DNA of 64,000 nt from Helicoverpa zea (Eukaryota > Arthropoda > Insecta > Lepidoptera > Noctuidae), in contig NC_061474.1 of the NCBI RefSeq assembly GCF_022581195.2, positions 7,502,001-7,566,000 of the forward strand. The letters are read 5' to 3'. The translations under genes and the position numbers were made by a program. Below, one piece after another: positions 46,601-57,764 of this stretch (position 1 is its first letter; each line of letters opens with the position of its first letter). A model generated the notes under the pieces. That model saw nothing but the letters and a program-made list of their open reading frames with translations. It made no database searches and was not told the origin of the DNA.

Positions 46601-48774
46601 AGTTTTTACATCTTGACGACTAACTCTTAACGCTTGCAATATAAAATTCAACGCTGCACAAAAAATATTGATGCATTCGAACCACACCTAAAATCTAGAG
46701 TCATAAAGTTCATAATCGCTTAAATTTTGTGATTCAAAATGTAGCACACTGACTATTGTTTACAAGAATCCGTCATGGCACTAGTTTTGTCCACAAAGCG
46801 AACTAATTTCTTTATTTTTTTGCTCTTCCTATGTTGTAACTTAAACGTTCGCTAAACATCAGATTACGTGTGCATTATTGTTGACGCGAGGTTTCGCGGT
46901 TTTTTTTGTCAATGTACTAAGAAATTGGTCAAGAACGTTAGCAGATGAATGGTAATTTGCTAAATATTTTTTATAAGAGGTTATTATGAAATATGGCTTC
47001 CATACAATTCGACCTCCTACACTGGTACTGATTATGTCTACAGTAGAAGTACATAAGTCAAATAATAGCTTAATGTGCTATTATTGCAGTCAAGAAGATG
47101 CTCTTTAATAACAGGGTCTATTAGAGAAACTTGATTTTCTTCTAATACACTTCAAATACTAGGTAAGAGAGAACGATACCATCCATAAGCTCTCAATAAT
47201 CAGAGTCAACCGCAAGAAACATAAACAATGTTCCAAGTGTAACTACTTAATTCAATTTGAATAGTCTTCTAAACAGTGAAGGCAGCTCGTGAGAAAAATC
47301 ACACGCCAATTGTATGTGCAGGTTGCAGACATGCACGGTCCAAGAACAAATACATTGCTCCACAAATTGGTCATAATTGTAATTAGGCTGGCAGATTTAT
47401 CTTTACTAGGCTTGCACTCGGCAGAAAACAAAAAATACACGAGCATACTAATAAGCAGGATAAAGTTAAAAATTTACAGAAACGAAACCGGGATGAAGAG
47501 ATGAATGGATTACTTAACTTATGAATTGATTTTGAAACCTACACCTAGAAATAAACATAGCTATCAAAATGAGAATGGATGAGAACTGTACATACAACAG
47601 GAATGAGTAATTAAGTGAAGAATAAGAACGAGATAACAAGATTCAGTGATAATAAAAGACCAAAATCTGAGACCCTAGCAAATGCAAATTCTTCTTGCAC
47701 CTCTCTACTACAAACCATAACTATAAAGACACTTCAAACTAAGGACCATTTAAAACTGTCGCTTTCCAACTTAAACATAGACGTAAAAACAAATTATAAT
47801 ACAGCAGCAATGATTTAGAAATTTATCCAGTAATACTTTCCAATGGCTTGCCGTTCATTAAATTTGAAACGTTGGTTCACGATGTTTTCACCCGATTTCA
47901 TTGAACAGGGATCAGGTGTGCCTAATAAGGTAAATTGCGATGGTTATGTAAGAGTTCGTTGGCTGAACGAACTGTTTCCGCGGTGAACTAACCTTATGAA
48001 GATAGATATCTTCGATTGCAATAGAATTGTAATGTGATTTATTCGTCTGGGGTACGTAATATGGTACACTTAAGTGATCCATATTTGGATAGGGATGTAT
48101 TTTTACGGTACGTATAAAATAATCCCATGGAGAACGTTTCCATCCTCCTGAATTTTTTTAAATTTGATTTGTTCCTTATGTTTACTAGTGCTTTTGTCTA
48201 TAATACTAGGCCTACTTTGAGTCACATTACACGCACAATTTAAAGCAATTTGAATCGTAGGCTCCCAAAAATTTGTAATCTAAAGTACTGACTCTTTTAG
48301 CAAATCCAAGTCCCATTTGGAATATGGCTTACAATCTGGTTAAATATCCTCAAAATATTTTCCTAAAACTCCTCAAATCAAACCAAATCACCGCTATACC
48401 AATTTGTATTTCCATCTCCGTTACACTTGCTCTTGATTCAACAAGTACCTACACAACATGTTGAACGAGACTTCAATGAATGAAGCAAAAACAATGAGAG
48501 CAGATTTATCGTGCAAGTTAGAATCTTCAGCTAATTGAGGTTAATGTATTGCTGTGCGTAAAGCGATTAATACGACATTAGTTTGTTTGTAAATACGTGT
48601 TTGCTGCTATCTTGATTGGTCGTTAATAGGTTTCATCTTTAGTGAAGCCTTCTACTCCGTTTTGATTGCTTGATTGTCGATTGCAGTACCTTTTCTTATA
48701 GTTTTATAGTTAGTGGCTTTTGCTTTTGTAACAACTTTAACTTTCTCATTTCTTTTGCCGGATTTAATTGATCT
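43629..48774. other. Putative long intron, no gene seen
   Basis: AT-rich sequence. A repeat fragment at about 45300-45430 (GGCGAAGGGTGGGCGTTTTG and GGGGCTGTGTTTTG) resembles, in reverse, one near 27020-27085. A short stretch near 44090-44160 could be the tail of a LINE frame. Short open frames here have no recognisable similarity. Confidence 0.5.
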
Positions 48775-48777
48775 TTA

Positions 48778-49828
48778 AGGTAGAATTCCGTGGATAGCGG
48801 CTACGACAGCCGCGCGCGGCTTACGACAGTCGTCGGCCGCGCGCGACAATAGTCAACCTATGAAAATGTATGGCGCCGCTGCCGAGGTCCGCGACAGTCG
48901 CGCGCGGCTGTCGAATTTCGTAAGCCGCGCGCGGCCGTATGCATCTCAACATGGTCTAGCGCTTAGGCCTCTGCCTCGAATTTTGCGGGCAGCGGGGCGG
49001 CGGCGGCGGCGGCGCGGGAGCGGCAGGATCTTACGCGTATAATCAAATGGAACGGCCCTCGAATACAGCGGCGCGGGAGCGGCGCGGCGGCGGGCAACGA
49101 GCGTTGCGCTCCAGTCAAGCGGTGACCGCCCGCGTTGGGCGTCTGCATTGTAGGCATAATGTTATACATTTTTTTTGTGACGTATCAAAATGTCTTCGGA
49201 CGTGCAAGAGCTAATTATTTCGGCCATCTTTGAGAGGACACCCATATGGAACAGCAAACAACAGAATACAACACTACACTGCTATAGCGCCGCGCGATCT
49301 GCCCGCTAGTTTCGAAAACAGGTATGCGTTGCCCGCCCCGCTCCCGCGCCGCCGCCGCTGCCGCCCCGCTGCCCGCAAAATTCGAGGCAGAGGCCTTAGT
49401 AACATCTATATAATTTTAGTAAAACCAGAATTGAATCGTTTTTTATTTAGTCGGCAAAACTTCCTTTTGTTTTCATTACAATACAAATGCTTTTGAATCA
49501 GTATTGGGTAGTATCCTTCATCATTTCTACTTTTTAAAAATAGGGTCGATTGGTAATCTATTTTCATAATACAGCCACAGCAATACGTCATCCTCTTCTT
49601 CTTCAAGGATATCAATTAGCACTTCGACTAGAGGGAACGGACGAACAAAATCTACTAATTTCAACACAATGCCGCGCGCGGCTTACGAATTTCGTCGGCC
49701 GCGCGCGACTGTCGCGAGCCTCGGCAGCGACGCCATACATTTTCATAGGTTGACTATTGTCGCGCGCGGCCGACGACTGTCGTAAGCCGCGCGCGGCTGC
49801 GTAAGCCGCGACCCACGGAATTCTACCT
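48778..49828. mobile_element. GC-rich long-inverted-repeat MITE (family F), split by family G
   Basis: Arms starting AGGTAGAATTCCGTGG and ending with the inverse enclose about 1050 bp. Each arm runs for about 130 bases through repeated CCGCGCGCGGC and TATGAAAATGTATGGCG blocks. TTA flanks both ends (48775-48777 and 49829-49831). The original element is about 618 bp once the nested element at 48966-49395 is discounted. Frames inside it are products of the GC-rich repeats. Confidence 0.85.
48966..49395 (+). mobile_element. GC-rich MITE (family G), copy 1, nested
   Basis: The ends GGCCTCTGCCTCGAATTTTG and its inverse, followed by GGC-repeat arms, bound 430 bp. TTA is duplicated at 48963-48965 and 49396-49398. 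The interior shows TTACGCGTATAATCAAATGG and TGACGTATCAAAATGTCTTC, both found in inverse orientation in copy 2 at 62970-63370. The 3-bp TTA target suggests PIF/Harbinger. Confidence 0.9.
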
Positions 49829-49831
49829 TTA

Positions 49832-50375
49832 GTTCACGTTATTTTCCGTCAAGATACTATTGTGAATTGATTTTATTATCGCTGTTAACGCATGTCTATA
49901 ATTTTGGCTAATAATAAAAGAATCCCTGTATCCGTTTGAAATTATCATAAGAATTTAACCGATCATTGGTTTTTATAACCATTGAAATCCATTTACTTAG
50001 AAGAACTACATCCGATCCAAATTGACCATCTCAGTTAAAGCACGACAAACAAAATGTACCGTAAACCGATGTTTAACTGCTGTGAGAACTGTTAACTCAC
50101 TGTGAATAATTAACTGGTTATGACCAGTTATACAATAAGTTAACTGAAAGCATGACTGAGTGAACAAAGACTTGAACTGACTAACAATGATGGACTGAGG
50201 AAGTTAGTTGAGAAAAGCACCCAAGGAAATGATTTTGTAATCGCTGATGGAAATGAAGTAACATTGTGATTGAGGAAACTCGTTACCTAAGAGGTGCTAA
50301 GCTGCTCATTTAATAGGTGAAGTGCTTGAGAAATCATTATTGACACTGGACTTCCTTGTTTCTAGTACGGCTTAT
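49832..50375. other. No gene seen
   Basis: AT-rich DNA between two repeats, part of the putative first intron of the downstream gene. Confidence 0.5.
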
Positions 50376-50379
50376 GTGG

Positions 50380-50525
50380 AACTAGCTTCCGGTGTCATCT
50401 TAGTTCGCTGATCCGGATAAAAAGTTGTCATTACCCTTCCCCGATAAATGGGCTATCTATCACTGAAAGATTCATCTGAGATTAGCGCTTTCAAGCAAAC
50501 TCTTCAGATTTATTATATTTGTATA
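50380..50525 (+). repeat. Family-L repeat, degraded copy
   Basis: It has AGCTTCCGGTGTCATCTTAG, GATAAATGGGCTATCTATCA, CTGAAAG and GAGATTAGCGCTTTCAAGC in family-L order, with a deletion in the middle. Confidence 0.6.
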
Positions 50526-50724
50526 CGCTTTTTAAGTGCCATTTGATGCATATTGCATGAAAATGGTATCAAAGGATAGTAACAGAGTCAAAACAAGCAT
50601 TTTGTTCTGAATATTTTCAAACAGGATTAATTCTAAAACCCTTCAGAATCTCAATTCGCTATACTCTAAATGTTACTGAAATAATTGCTAACATTAACCA
50701 TCTCAATTCATTAATACAAAAAAA

Positions 50725-51285
50725 AACCGGCCAAGTGCGAGTCGGACTCGTGCACGAAGGGTTCCGTAAATTACAGTTAAATCAACCTATCTCAAAAACT
50801 ATAAGAGATACTTTGATCAAACCAAAAATCGTTGAAAGAGTTAATTAGCATGCATCACCTCTATTTTTTTTAGAATTTTATACCCCGTAGTTATAAAAAT
50901 AGAGGGGGGGGACATACTTTTTACGACTTTGAGAGCTGATATCTCAAAAACCGTTCACTTTAAGAAAAATGTTTTTTAGAAAACTTTATATCATTTTAAA
51001 AGACCTTTCCATTGATACCCCACACGGGTATGTACATCGAAAAAAAAAATTTCATCCCTCAGTTACATGTATGGGGGGCCCCACCCCCAATTCTTTTTTT
51101 TACTATTTAGTGTCATATTTTTGTAGCGGTTCATACAACACATATTCCCATCAAATTTCATCACTGTAGTACTTATAGTTTCCGAGTAAATCGGCTGTGA
51201 CAGACGGACAGACGGACAGACGGACAGACGGACATGACGAAACTATAAGGGTTCCGTTTTTGCCATTTTGGCTACGGAACCCTAA
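50725..51285 (+). mobile_element. Widespread insect repeat with GGGTTCCGTA ends and an 8-bp microsatellite
   Basis: It begins CCGGCCAAGTGCGAGTCGGA, then AAGGGTTCCGTA, and ends with AGGGTTCCGTTTTTGCCATT and GCTACGGAACCCTAAAAA. At 51197-51233 it carries about four copies of GACAGACG. I recognise the type from many lepidopteran introns but not its formal class. Confidence 0.7.
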
Positions 51286-51289
51286 AAAC

Positions 51290-54110
51290 GCCTGTTTAAT
51301 CCATTACTGAAGAATTTCAATAACACTAACGTGTTGTAGCAATATCTATCAGTAATTGCTGTTATAAATATAATTAAAATTGCCGTGTAAAAGCTTTGCA
51401 GGCTCACAATAGTTGCCAAGTATAATAGGGGCATCAATATGTATTGTTTCATAGACGGGAAGGTCATACGTTATGAAATACATGACGATACAATGGATGG
51501 TACAGGTTTGTACGTATAATTTAGATCATAATTTACTTTGTTCAGGGTTAGTAATGGTACTGTTATTTGTGAAACATCATTAAGTTGATTGAACTCATCC
51601 TTTGCTGCTGTACCTAATATAGCTCTTAATGATGATTTTAGAACTATGTGCTAAATGTTTCTGATGTCCACATAGAAACTGGCAAAGAATGATAGAGTGT
51701 AGAATTACTTAAACAAACCCTAGTATATGATGACGAAGGCCTTACCAGAATAGGCTATCCAAATCTCCAAAAAACAAAAGATCATCCAGATAAAACTAAC
51801 AAGAAATTGGATCACTACTCCCATACATGAGATACAAGTCATGAGAATCTAGAAACTGTCCAGTGCATATAAGGAAACGGTCGCAAGACATCTCTTCCGC
51901 AATGTAAGCGATACTAGGAAAACTGCATGTAATTTTAGTCATACGTTACGTGAGCTGGTTTTAAGATTAAGAAAGGTGGCCTTAAAGGTTTTTGAGAGAC
52001 ACCAACGACAGTTCTTATTAATATTAGTTATATTTATTTAATCTAGCTTCAGGCTTAGATACAAGTCAGAAAGATACCACCGACATTTGAGCATTGATTT
52101 CGCGGTTATTTTATTCACCGCAGACTGGCCTCAAGATTAGTAACCGATCGAAAGCTTGAAAAGAAATTCCATTTAAATGGATTATTGCATAACTTGATCG
52201 AGCCTACAATCGATACAAATCTTCCGCATCAAAAGAAAACTTCGTTTGTTTACATTGCCCGGTTCAAAGATCACCGTTTACTCCATGATGTTAAATTCGT
52301 TCTGCTTTGGTTCAGCTTCGTCATAAAGATTTCTACGTGGGAGCCATTAAAGTAGCCATATGATCTAATTGATGATGCAAGGGATTAACTCAAAATTGGA
52401 GAACAATTGACACACATGTCTCCATATCATGATTGTTTTATGGACAATGGCTTAGGATTTGGTCCGGTTATGTAAGTTTCCAAAGCAGTTGCTGCAATAC
52501 TATGAATCAATACATTGGTTTCGAAAATCTGATATCTAGAACGGCTTTATCGATACCTGAAATGGGTAGTGTCGTGTTTAGAAACGTGCATTGTATTGCC
52601 CAAATACAGGTCCTAAGCTAACTCTGTAATGAAATCTTGACCATTCATAATCTTCAGAAACCGTTACGGTTCTTATTAACAATCAGATAAACTTCTAATT
52701 CAAAGTCACGGTCGTAGTTTTAAAAATTACTTTTTGTAGTTTTATTAAAATCATGTTTTTGTTGAGACCCCACTTTGAGCTGAACATTGAAATCAATAAC
52801 TCCACACGCAACATCAAACCCTGAAATATTTTTGCCGAAATGTTTTACTGGCAGCCTTAATTGCATTCCGTTTCGAATTTCGGTTGAAACATTCGGCTGT
52901 AATAACAATGACCTTACGTTGTGGGCACTGAACCATGGTTTGACGCATGGGGTGCAAGGGAACTCAACGTGTCATCATCTGCCAGGTTTTGTGGAATTTT
53001 GGGGTCGGTACAATATGCAGCTAGTCATTACGTCTGTTGTAATTAACACGTTATCTTTTGTTTAATTGGCCAGAAATGCCATTCCAATTAATTATGCTAT
53101 TACTACCACTCGTTGGGTTTTTTTGTTGTGGGCAGCCGTCTTTAGGATTTGAATCATTTCTAGAATCTGATTTACTTTACCTATGACGTATGCATTGGTC
53201 AATCTGACTCACGATCTTTAACATCATTGGCATTTTATATTATTGATTCAACGTTCATCCGGGTCTCTACACTTCTGATTTTAGACCCTACAAAGTCTCC
53301 ATATGTTATAACCCAACTTTAAATGATGTCATTGCACATTTGTTTCAAACGTTCTGCATAACAATGACCTTATATTATGGTCAGCCATGTGGAACGCGAC
53401 GCGTATACTCTACGTCCGTTACGTCTACCCATTGTCAAGGTTGAAAGGATTCATTAGGTGGTGGCATACTGATTTGCGTAATTGGCGCCAATTATGTAGC
53501 TGTAAGAACTGTAAGTATAAGAATATAGGTTGGCTTGTCATGCTATGTGACTTTGGAACTGTTTCATGTACTTTGATCAGGTTATCCATTGACCACACCA
53601 GGGAAGAACTTATACGGATTACTTATGCCTATTGCATCTGTATTGGTTAAGCAAACCTGGAATCCGGAATAAAGTTATCATATTTTAATCAAAATAAAAC
53701 ACTATTTGGCAATCATGGTATAAACTTAAATAAGAAGCAGCAAGCTTTCTGAACATACCGCAGGAAATCTCGAACCGGTTAGACATCAATACAAAATGGT
53801 TTAACGAGTTGAATGCACGCAAATATGGTATTTAATCTTAGATGTACAGTGTACATACTGAAGATATGAAATCAGCGTTAAAGAAAACTGGTTTAAGTAT
53901 AGATAAATCTTCGTCGGTTCCACTTACACTTTCATCAATATAGGAACTCTCTAGAAAATGTGCCACAGAATCACCGTAGACGCAGCTTTTTCCCCGCATT
54001 CCTTTTAGAATCATTTTCCAATTAAACTGTCTATCTTACCCGACTTTCCCACATCGTATGCGATACTGGTGTTAGGAATGAATTAAATATGTATTTACAC
54101 ATGGAGAAGA
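51290..54110. other. No gene seen
   Basis: AT-rich sequence of the putative first intron. The open frames at 52433, 52787 and 53387 show no recognisable domain and no splice-supported continuation. Confidence 0.5.
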
Positions 54111-54114
54111 AAAT

Positions 54115-54425
54115 GATTAGCGGAGATGCCATAACGGAAAATCTCGCGGGGGTGCGGGGACGAGGAATGTTACTGTTTTCGCCCTTATACCACAGATTAC
54201 TATAATAGTTACTACGTATATACGCCTTCCTAGGACCCGCCAATTTTATGTAATACCAAAAATCGATGACAAATGTCTAAAAGGACCTGATTGCCTCGTT
54301 GATTCACTCGTAACTGATCGTTTTGGTCATACCCACCGTACGTATTTGACCTAGTTCTTCAACTACAACAAACTAACATTCGCGCCTGACCTACCTGCAT
54401 TATAGCATCTCTGGTCATTTTCCCT
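54115..54425. mobile_element. MITE family A, copy 3
   Basis: The left end is ATTAGCGGAGATGCCATAAC and the right end ATTATAGCATCTCTGGTCAT. The interior shares TTTTCGCCCTTATACCA and TTGATTCACTCGTAACTGAT with copy 1 at 98-350. Confidence 0.7.
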
Positions 54426-55227
54426 TACTCCGTGTATTTACATCATGCATGGGGTGAAATCGTACTTACAATGTGTTACATGTTGAAAGAAAGTAGTCCA
54501 AAATTTTGATATTGGGCTCTTTTTGAATGGCGTGAAATCGACATTGATGCCGTGTGAATCGCGATTTCATTTGGTTGTTGGTGCTTGGAATATTTTATTG
54601 GGCGCATATGAAGTGTCACATTGAATGTGAGTCAGTAGAAAATGGTTATTCTATGCTGATTGTTTTTTGTATTGACTTGATTCGTGTTGAAATGTTTTCA
54701 ATTTACGTGTATTGATACGATTTGAATTTCGACAAGCATTAGTGGAATTTTGTATTTGTGTTTCTTTACGGGGCTGACGTGAAGAAGCCCCAGTAAAATG
54801 ATGAAAAGAACATTAGTGTGAACTGAAAAGCAACGGGTGAAGTCAGTTATAAAATCTTTGTTGCTTTTAACTTTTGCTCTGTCCACCGGTCCATCTTGAT
54901 CAATAGAATTGCTTTCAACAGCTAAGTAATGTTCATTTTGCAGATCATTTGTTGCAGCAACTTGAAAATAATTAGGTAAACATATTTCACACTACATATG
55001 TACTAATCTAAGTTTCGAGAAGTTGCAACTTCGGCTTACCAAATTCTTCGAAGCACATATTTTACATGGAAATATCATTTTCATAGGCTTGACCTTGTTT
55101 ATCAGAAAATAAACAAGAATCAATATTTTAATCGTATATTCTAGTTTCAAGCATTAGTCAGCAATCAAATTATAAACACATTCAAAGTATTAAAGTTCAT
55201 GTCTGTCATAATAACTGGTTTTTTTTT

Positions 55228-55475
55228 TTTAATGACGTCAAAAATCATCAAATGACCCCTTCCGCTGTGGGTTTGCAGTGGAGAGGGAGTGTCAGACTCT
55301 TACTGACTAAAAACCGTCGTGTTCCGTCATGGGCCTTTTATGTACCAGGGCCGCGGTATCTCTTTCGAACAACCCGCAGCCCCGGCAGGCCTTGGCCCTA
55401 CTGGGCCCCGCTGGGGTTGCTGACATCTCTTTGAGGAGCGCGTGGAACAAACGCGCGCCGTCGACACGGGTCATA
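55228..55475 (-). repeat. R4 repeat, longest copy
   Basis: In reverse it has the TGACGTCATT-type end, the GAGTGTCAGACTCTTACTGA block, GGGCCGCGGTA and CTTTCGAACAACCCGCAGCC. It extends beyond the others through CTGGGCCCCGCTGGGGTTGC to about 55475, so it probably represents more of the parent element. Confidence 0.65.
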
Positions 55476-55479
55476 ATAA

Positions 55480-57531
55480 CTGGCTTCGGAAGCCGACCAG
55501 ACGTATGCAGGCCAACTGTGTTTCAACGATAGTTAGGATTTAGTTTAAAACGTTAATCTTGGGTATAAAACATATTAATATTGGGAGTTCTTCTTGAAGA
55601 TCCTTAAATCATTTGGAGTCCAATATTTAATTAAGTCCCGTTATGGCCAGAGTGCCATCTTTCTCCTTACCTCAACCGTTTGTCTGTGAAAGCGAAGCAA
55701 ACGAGTAAAGAAAAATCTCTCGCTGTTCTTATATTATTGGAAGAATGGCTTACTTGTTGCCAATAAAACATTCTCAGGATATGTTATTTAGAATATTGAT
55801 AACTCTTAAGATTCGTAAACATTTCTGCTTAATTGATTTATTCATGTTCGTCTGCCGTTTACAAATCCGAGACGTTCCGATTTGCAATGACCGGTTTCAT
55901 GTCCAATAATATGAATATTAACACATTGCTAGCATGTTACGTCAACTACAACGTCTTTTTAACCTTGAATATGAATGTCATCATACGTACCTAGATATTT
56001 TTATTTATTTTTCTAATCGAAGTTGTCTATTTTTGCAAGGTCGGGATCGATTTTCATACGAGTTGTAGGTACATAAATTCGGTACTTGATTGAATGTCAC
56101 CTGAGCCCTGTTACTCCACTGTTATTTGGTAATCTTATACATATTGAATCTTTGGAAATAAAATATGAGTTTGCCATGTAACTGCTACTATTCTTATCGA
56201 GAATTGCCTTCATGAGTAAAGTATCTTAGTCTATCTTGGGATGAAGATGGATGATGTTAAATGATCGATGTCATCTCGATGTTTCGATGATCGAAATGTT
56301 ATCGATATACGCAATCGTGATGCATATACATAATTCTTGTATAGGTAAATCATGTGCTTGTGTCTATGTTTTCATTATTTGCCAAGATGGATCTCAATGA
56401 ACGTATCTGTTATTTTGTAAATAAAAACTACTGATACATAAACAACATTAATACTATATTATTCAGTGCTACATTAATGGGTTAACGCCATTTTTGTAGC
56501 GGCAGCATAATTCTTGCAAACATTCATTTTTAAGAAGCCAAGCAACTTAATTTTGCTATCAAAAATAATATTTCTCTAAAGAATCTATTACTGAATAACT
56601 TTATTATTTAAGTTGGAAACCTAACAGAGCGTAAAATGTGCTACCATAATGATTATAAAACTAAACTTTCGTCGCAAATTGTTTTCGCAGTTAATGGCAG
56701 GGCAGATCAAATCCCGACACGCAATATTAGATCGTGAGATCAAAATTAACGTTTATTTTGTACGGAAGGCTGTTTGAAAACGGTTTTAAATCTTAGATAA
56801 TTTATGGCTACAGTTTTATGTAATCTTGACTTTTCCATGTATTTATAGTTAGGTAGCGTAAATTACGCATGGTCGGATGTAAACTTCGGAGACCTCGTTT
56901 TTGACAACTTCACCAATATTCATATCTTAGAAGTCCACTACCTATCCAAAATTTGACATCTCCTCAACCGAGACTGGTGGTCAGAATTACCATTAACGAC
57001 TGCCAAAGTGGTTCGAATGACAGCCAGGACCAATTTAACGTGTCTTTAACACGGACTAACTCTTCATGATGATTCTCTTCTCTGCTACTCTCAGAAGCTC
57101 GTCTGTTCTGTCATATGATGGCAAACACGCTGATAAAACCAATATGACGCAATGAATATTCGGAAGATCATAACTTTTACAACATCTACGAAAATAAGGC
57201 GGATGAGTAACGTTAAACTGAATAATGCCCTGCATCCATTTACTTTCACCCATTCAACTTAATGGGATGTCATTCATTGTCGATAAGTCTATTTATTGAT
57301 TAAGGATATCCTTTCAATAAAATTTTATTTATATTTCTTTCCGGACAGATTGTATTAAGTGGCAACGGCACGGGCAAATGTGTTTTTGCGTAATCTTTTC
57401 TTAAAAGTGTACCTATTATTAAACTACTCTTTCTTTCATATTATTACGAAACACTCCATCCGAGTCCACTTAAAATACAATTTAATAGATAATAAACCGT
57501 TTGCATAATAAATTTTCTTTGATTGTTTCAG
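55480..57531. other. No gene seen; one SINE-1 fragment
   Basis: A SINE-1 fragment on the minus strand is at 56960-57040. The rest is AT-rich. A good acceptor (GATTGTTTCAG) ends the stretch at 57531. Confidence 0.5.
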
Positions 57532-57764
57532 ATTTTCTTCTCACCCCGTGCGAAGATCAACCAAGGGAAACTGTTATGACGGTACTCAAAGCTGCTAACA
57601 ATGGAAGTATCAGAGAGACAATCCCACAACTTGAATAGCTAGAAAACATAATAAAAACAAACCAATTACCGAGCACAGCTATGTGAAAAAATATAATGTG
57701 ACATAACGCCATCTAGCGGTTTGATTGCGAACTAGGTTGGACTGTGAAAGTGTTTGAAATCAAG
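57532..57764 (+). other. Probable 5' untranslated part of the clarin-like gene
   Basis: A strong acceptor precedes 57532 and the likely start codon is at 57765. One upstream ATG at 57576 opens a 20-codon frame that closes before the main start, so translation could be dampened. Joining to the exon at 43434-43628 is inference. Confidence 0.4.

Noticed and set aside
48860..49753. Several 60-88 aa arginine/proline-rich frames
   Set aside because: They are produced by the CpG-rich arms of two nested MITEs.
57744..57764. Upstream extension of the clarin-like frame by seven codons
   Set aside because: The extension would start with GTG; the first ATG in frame is at 57765.
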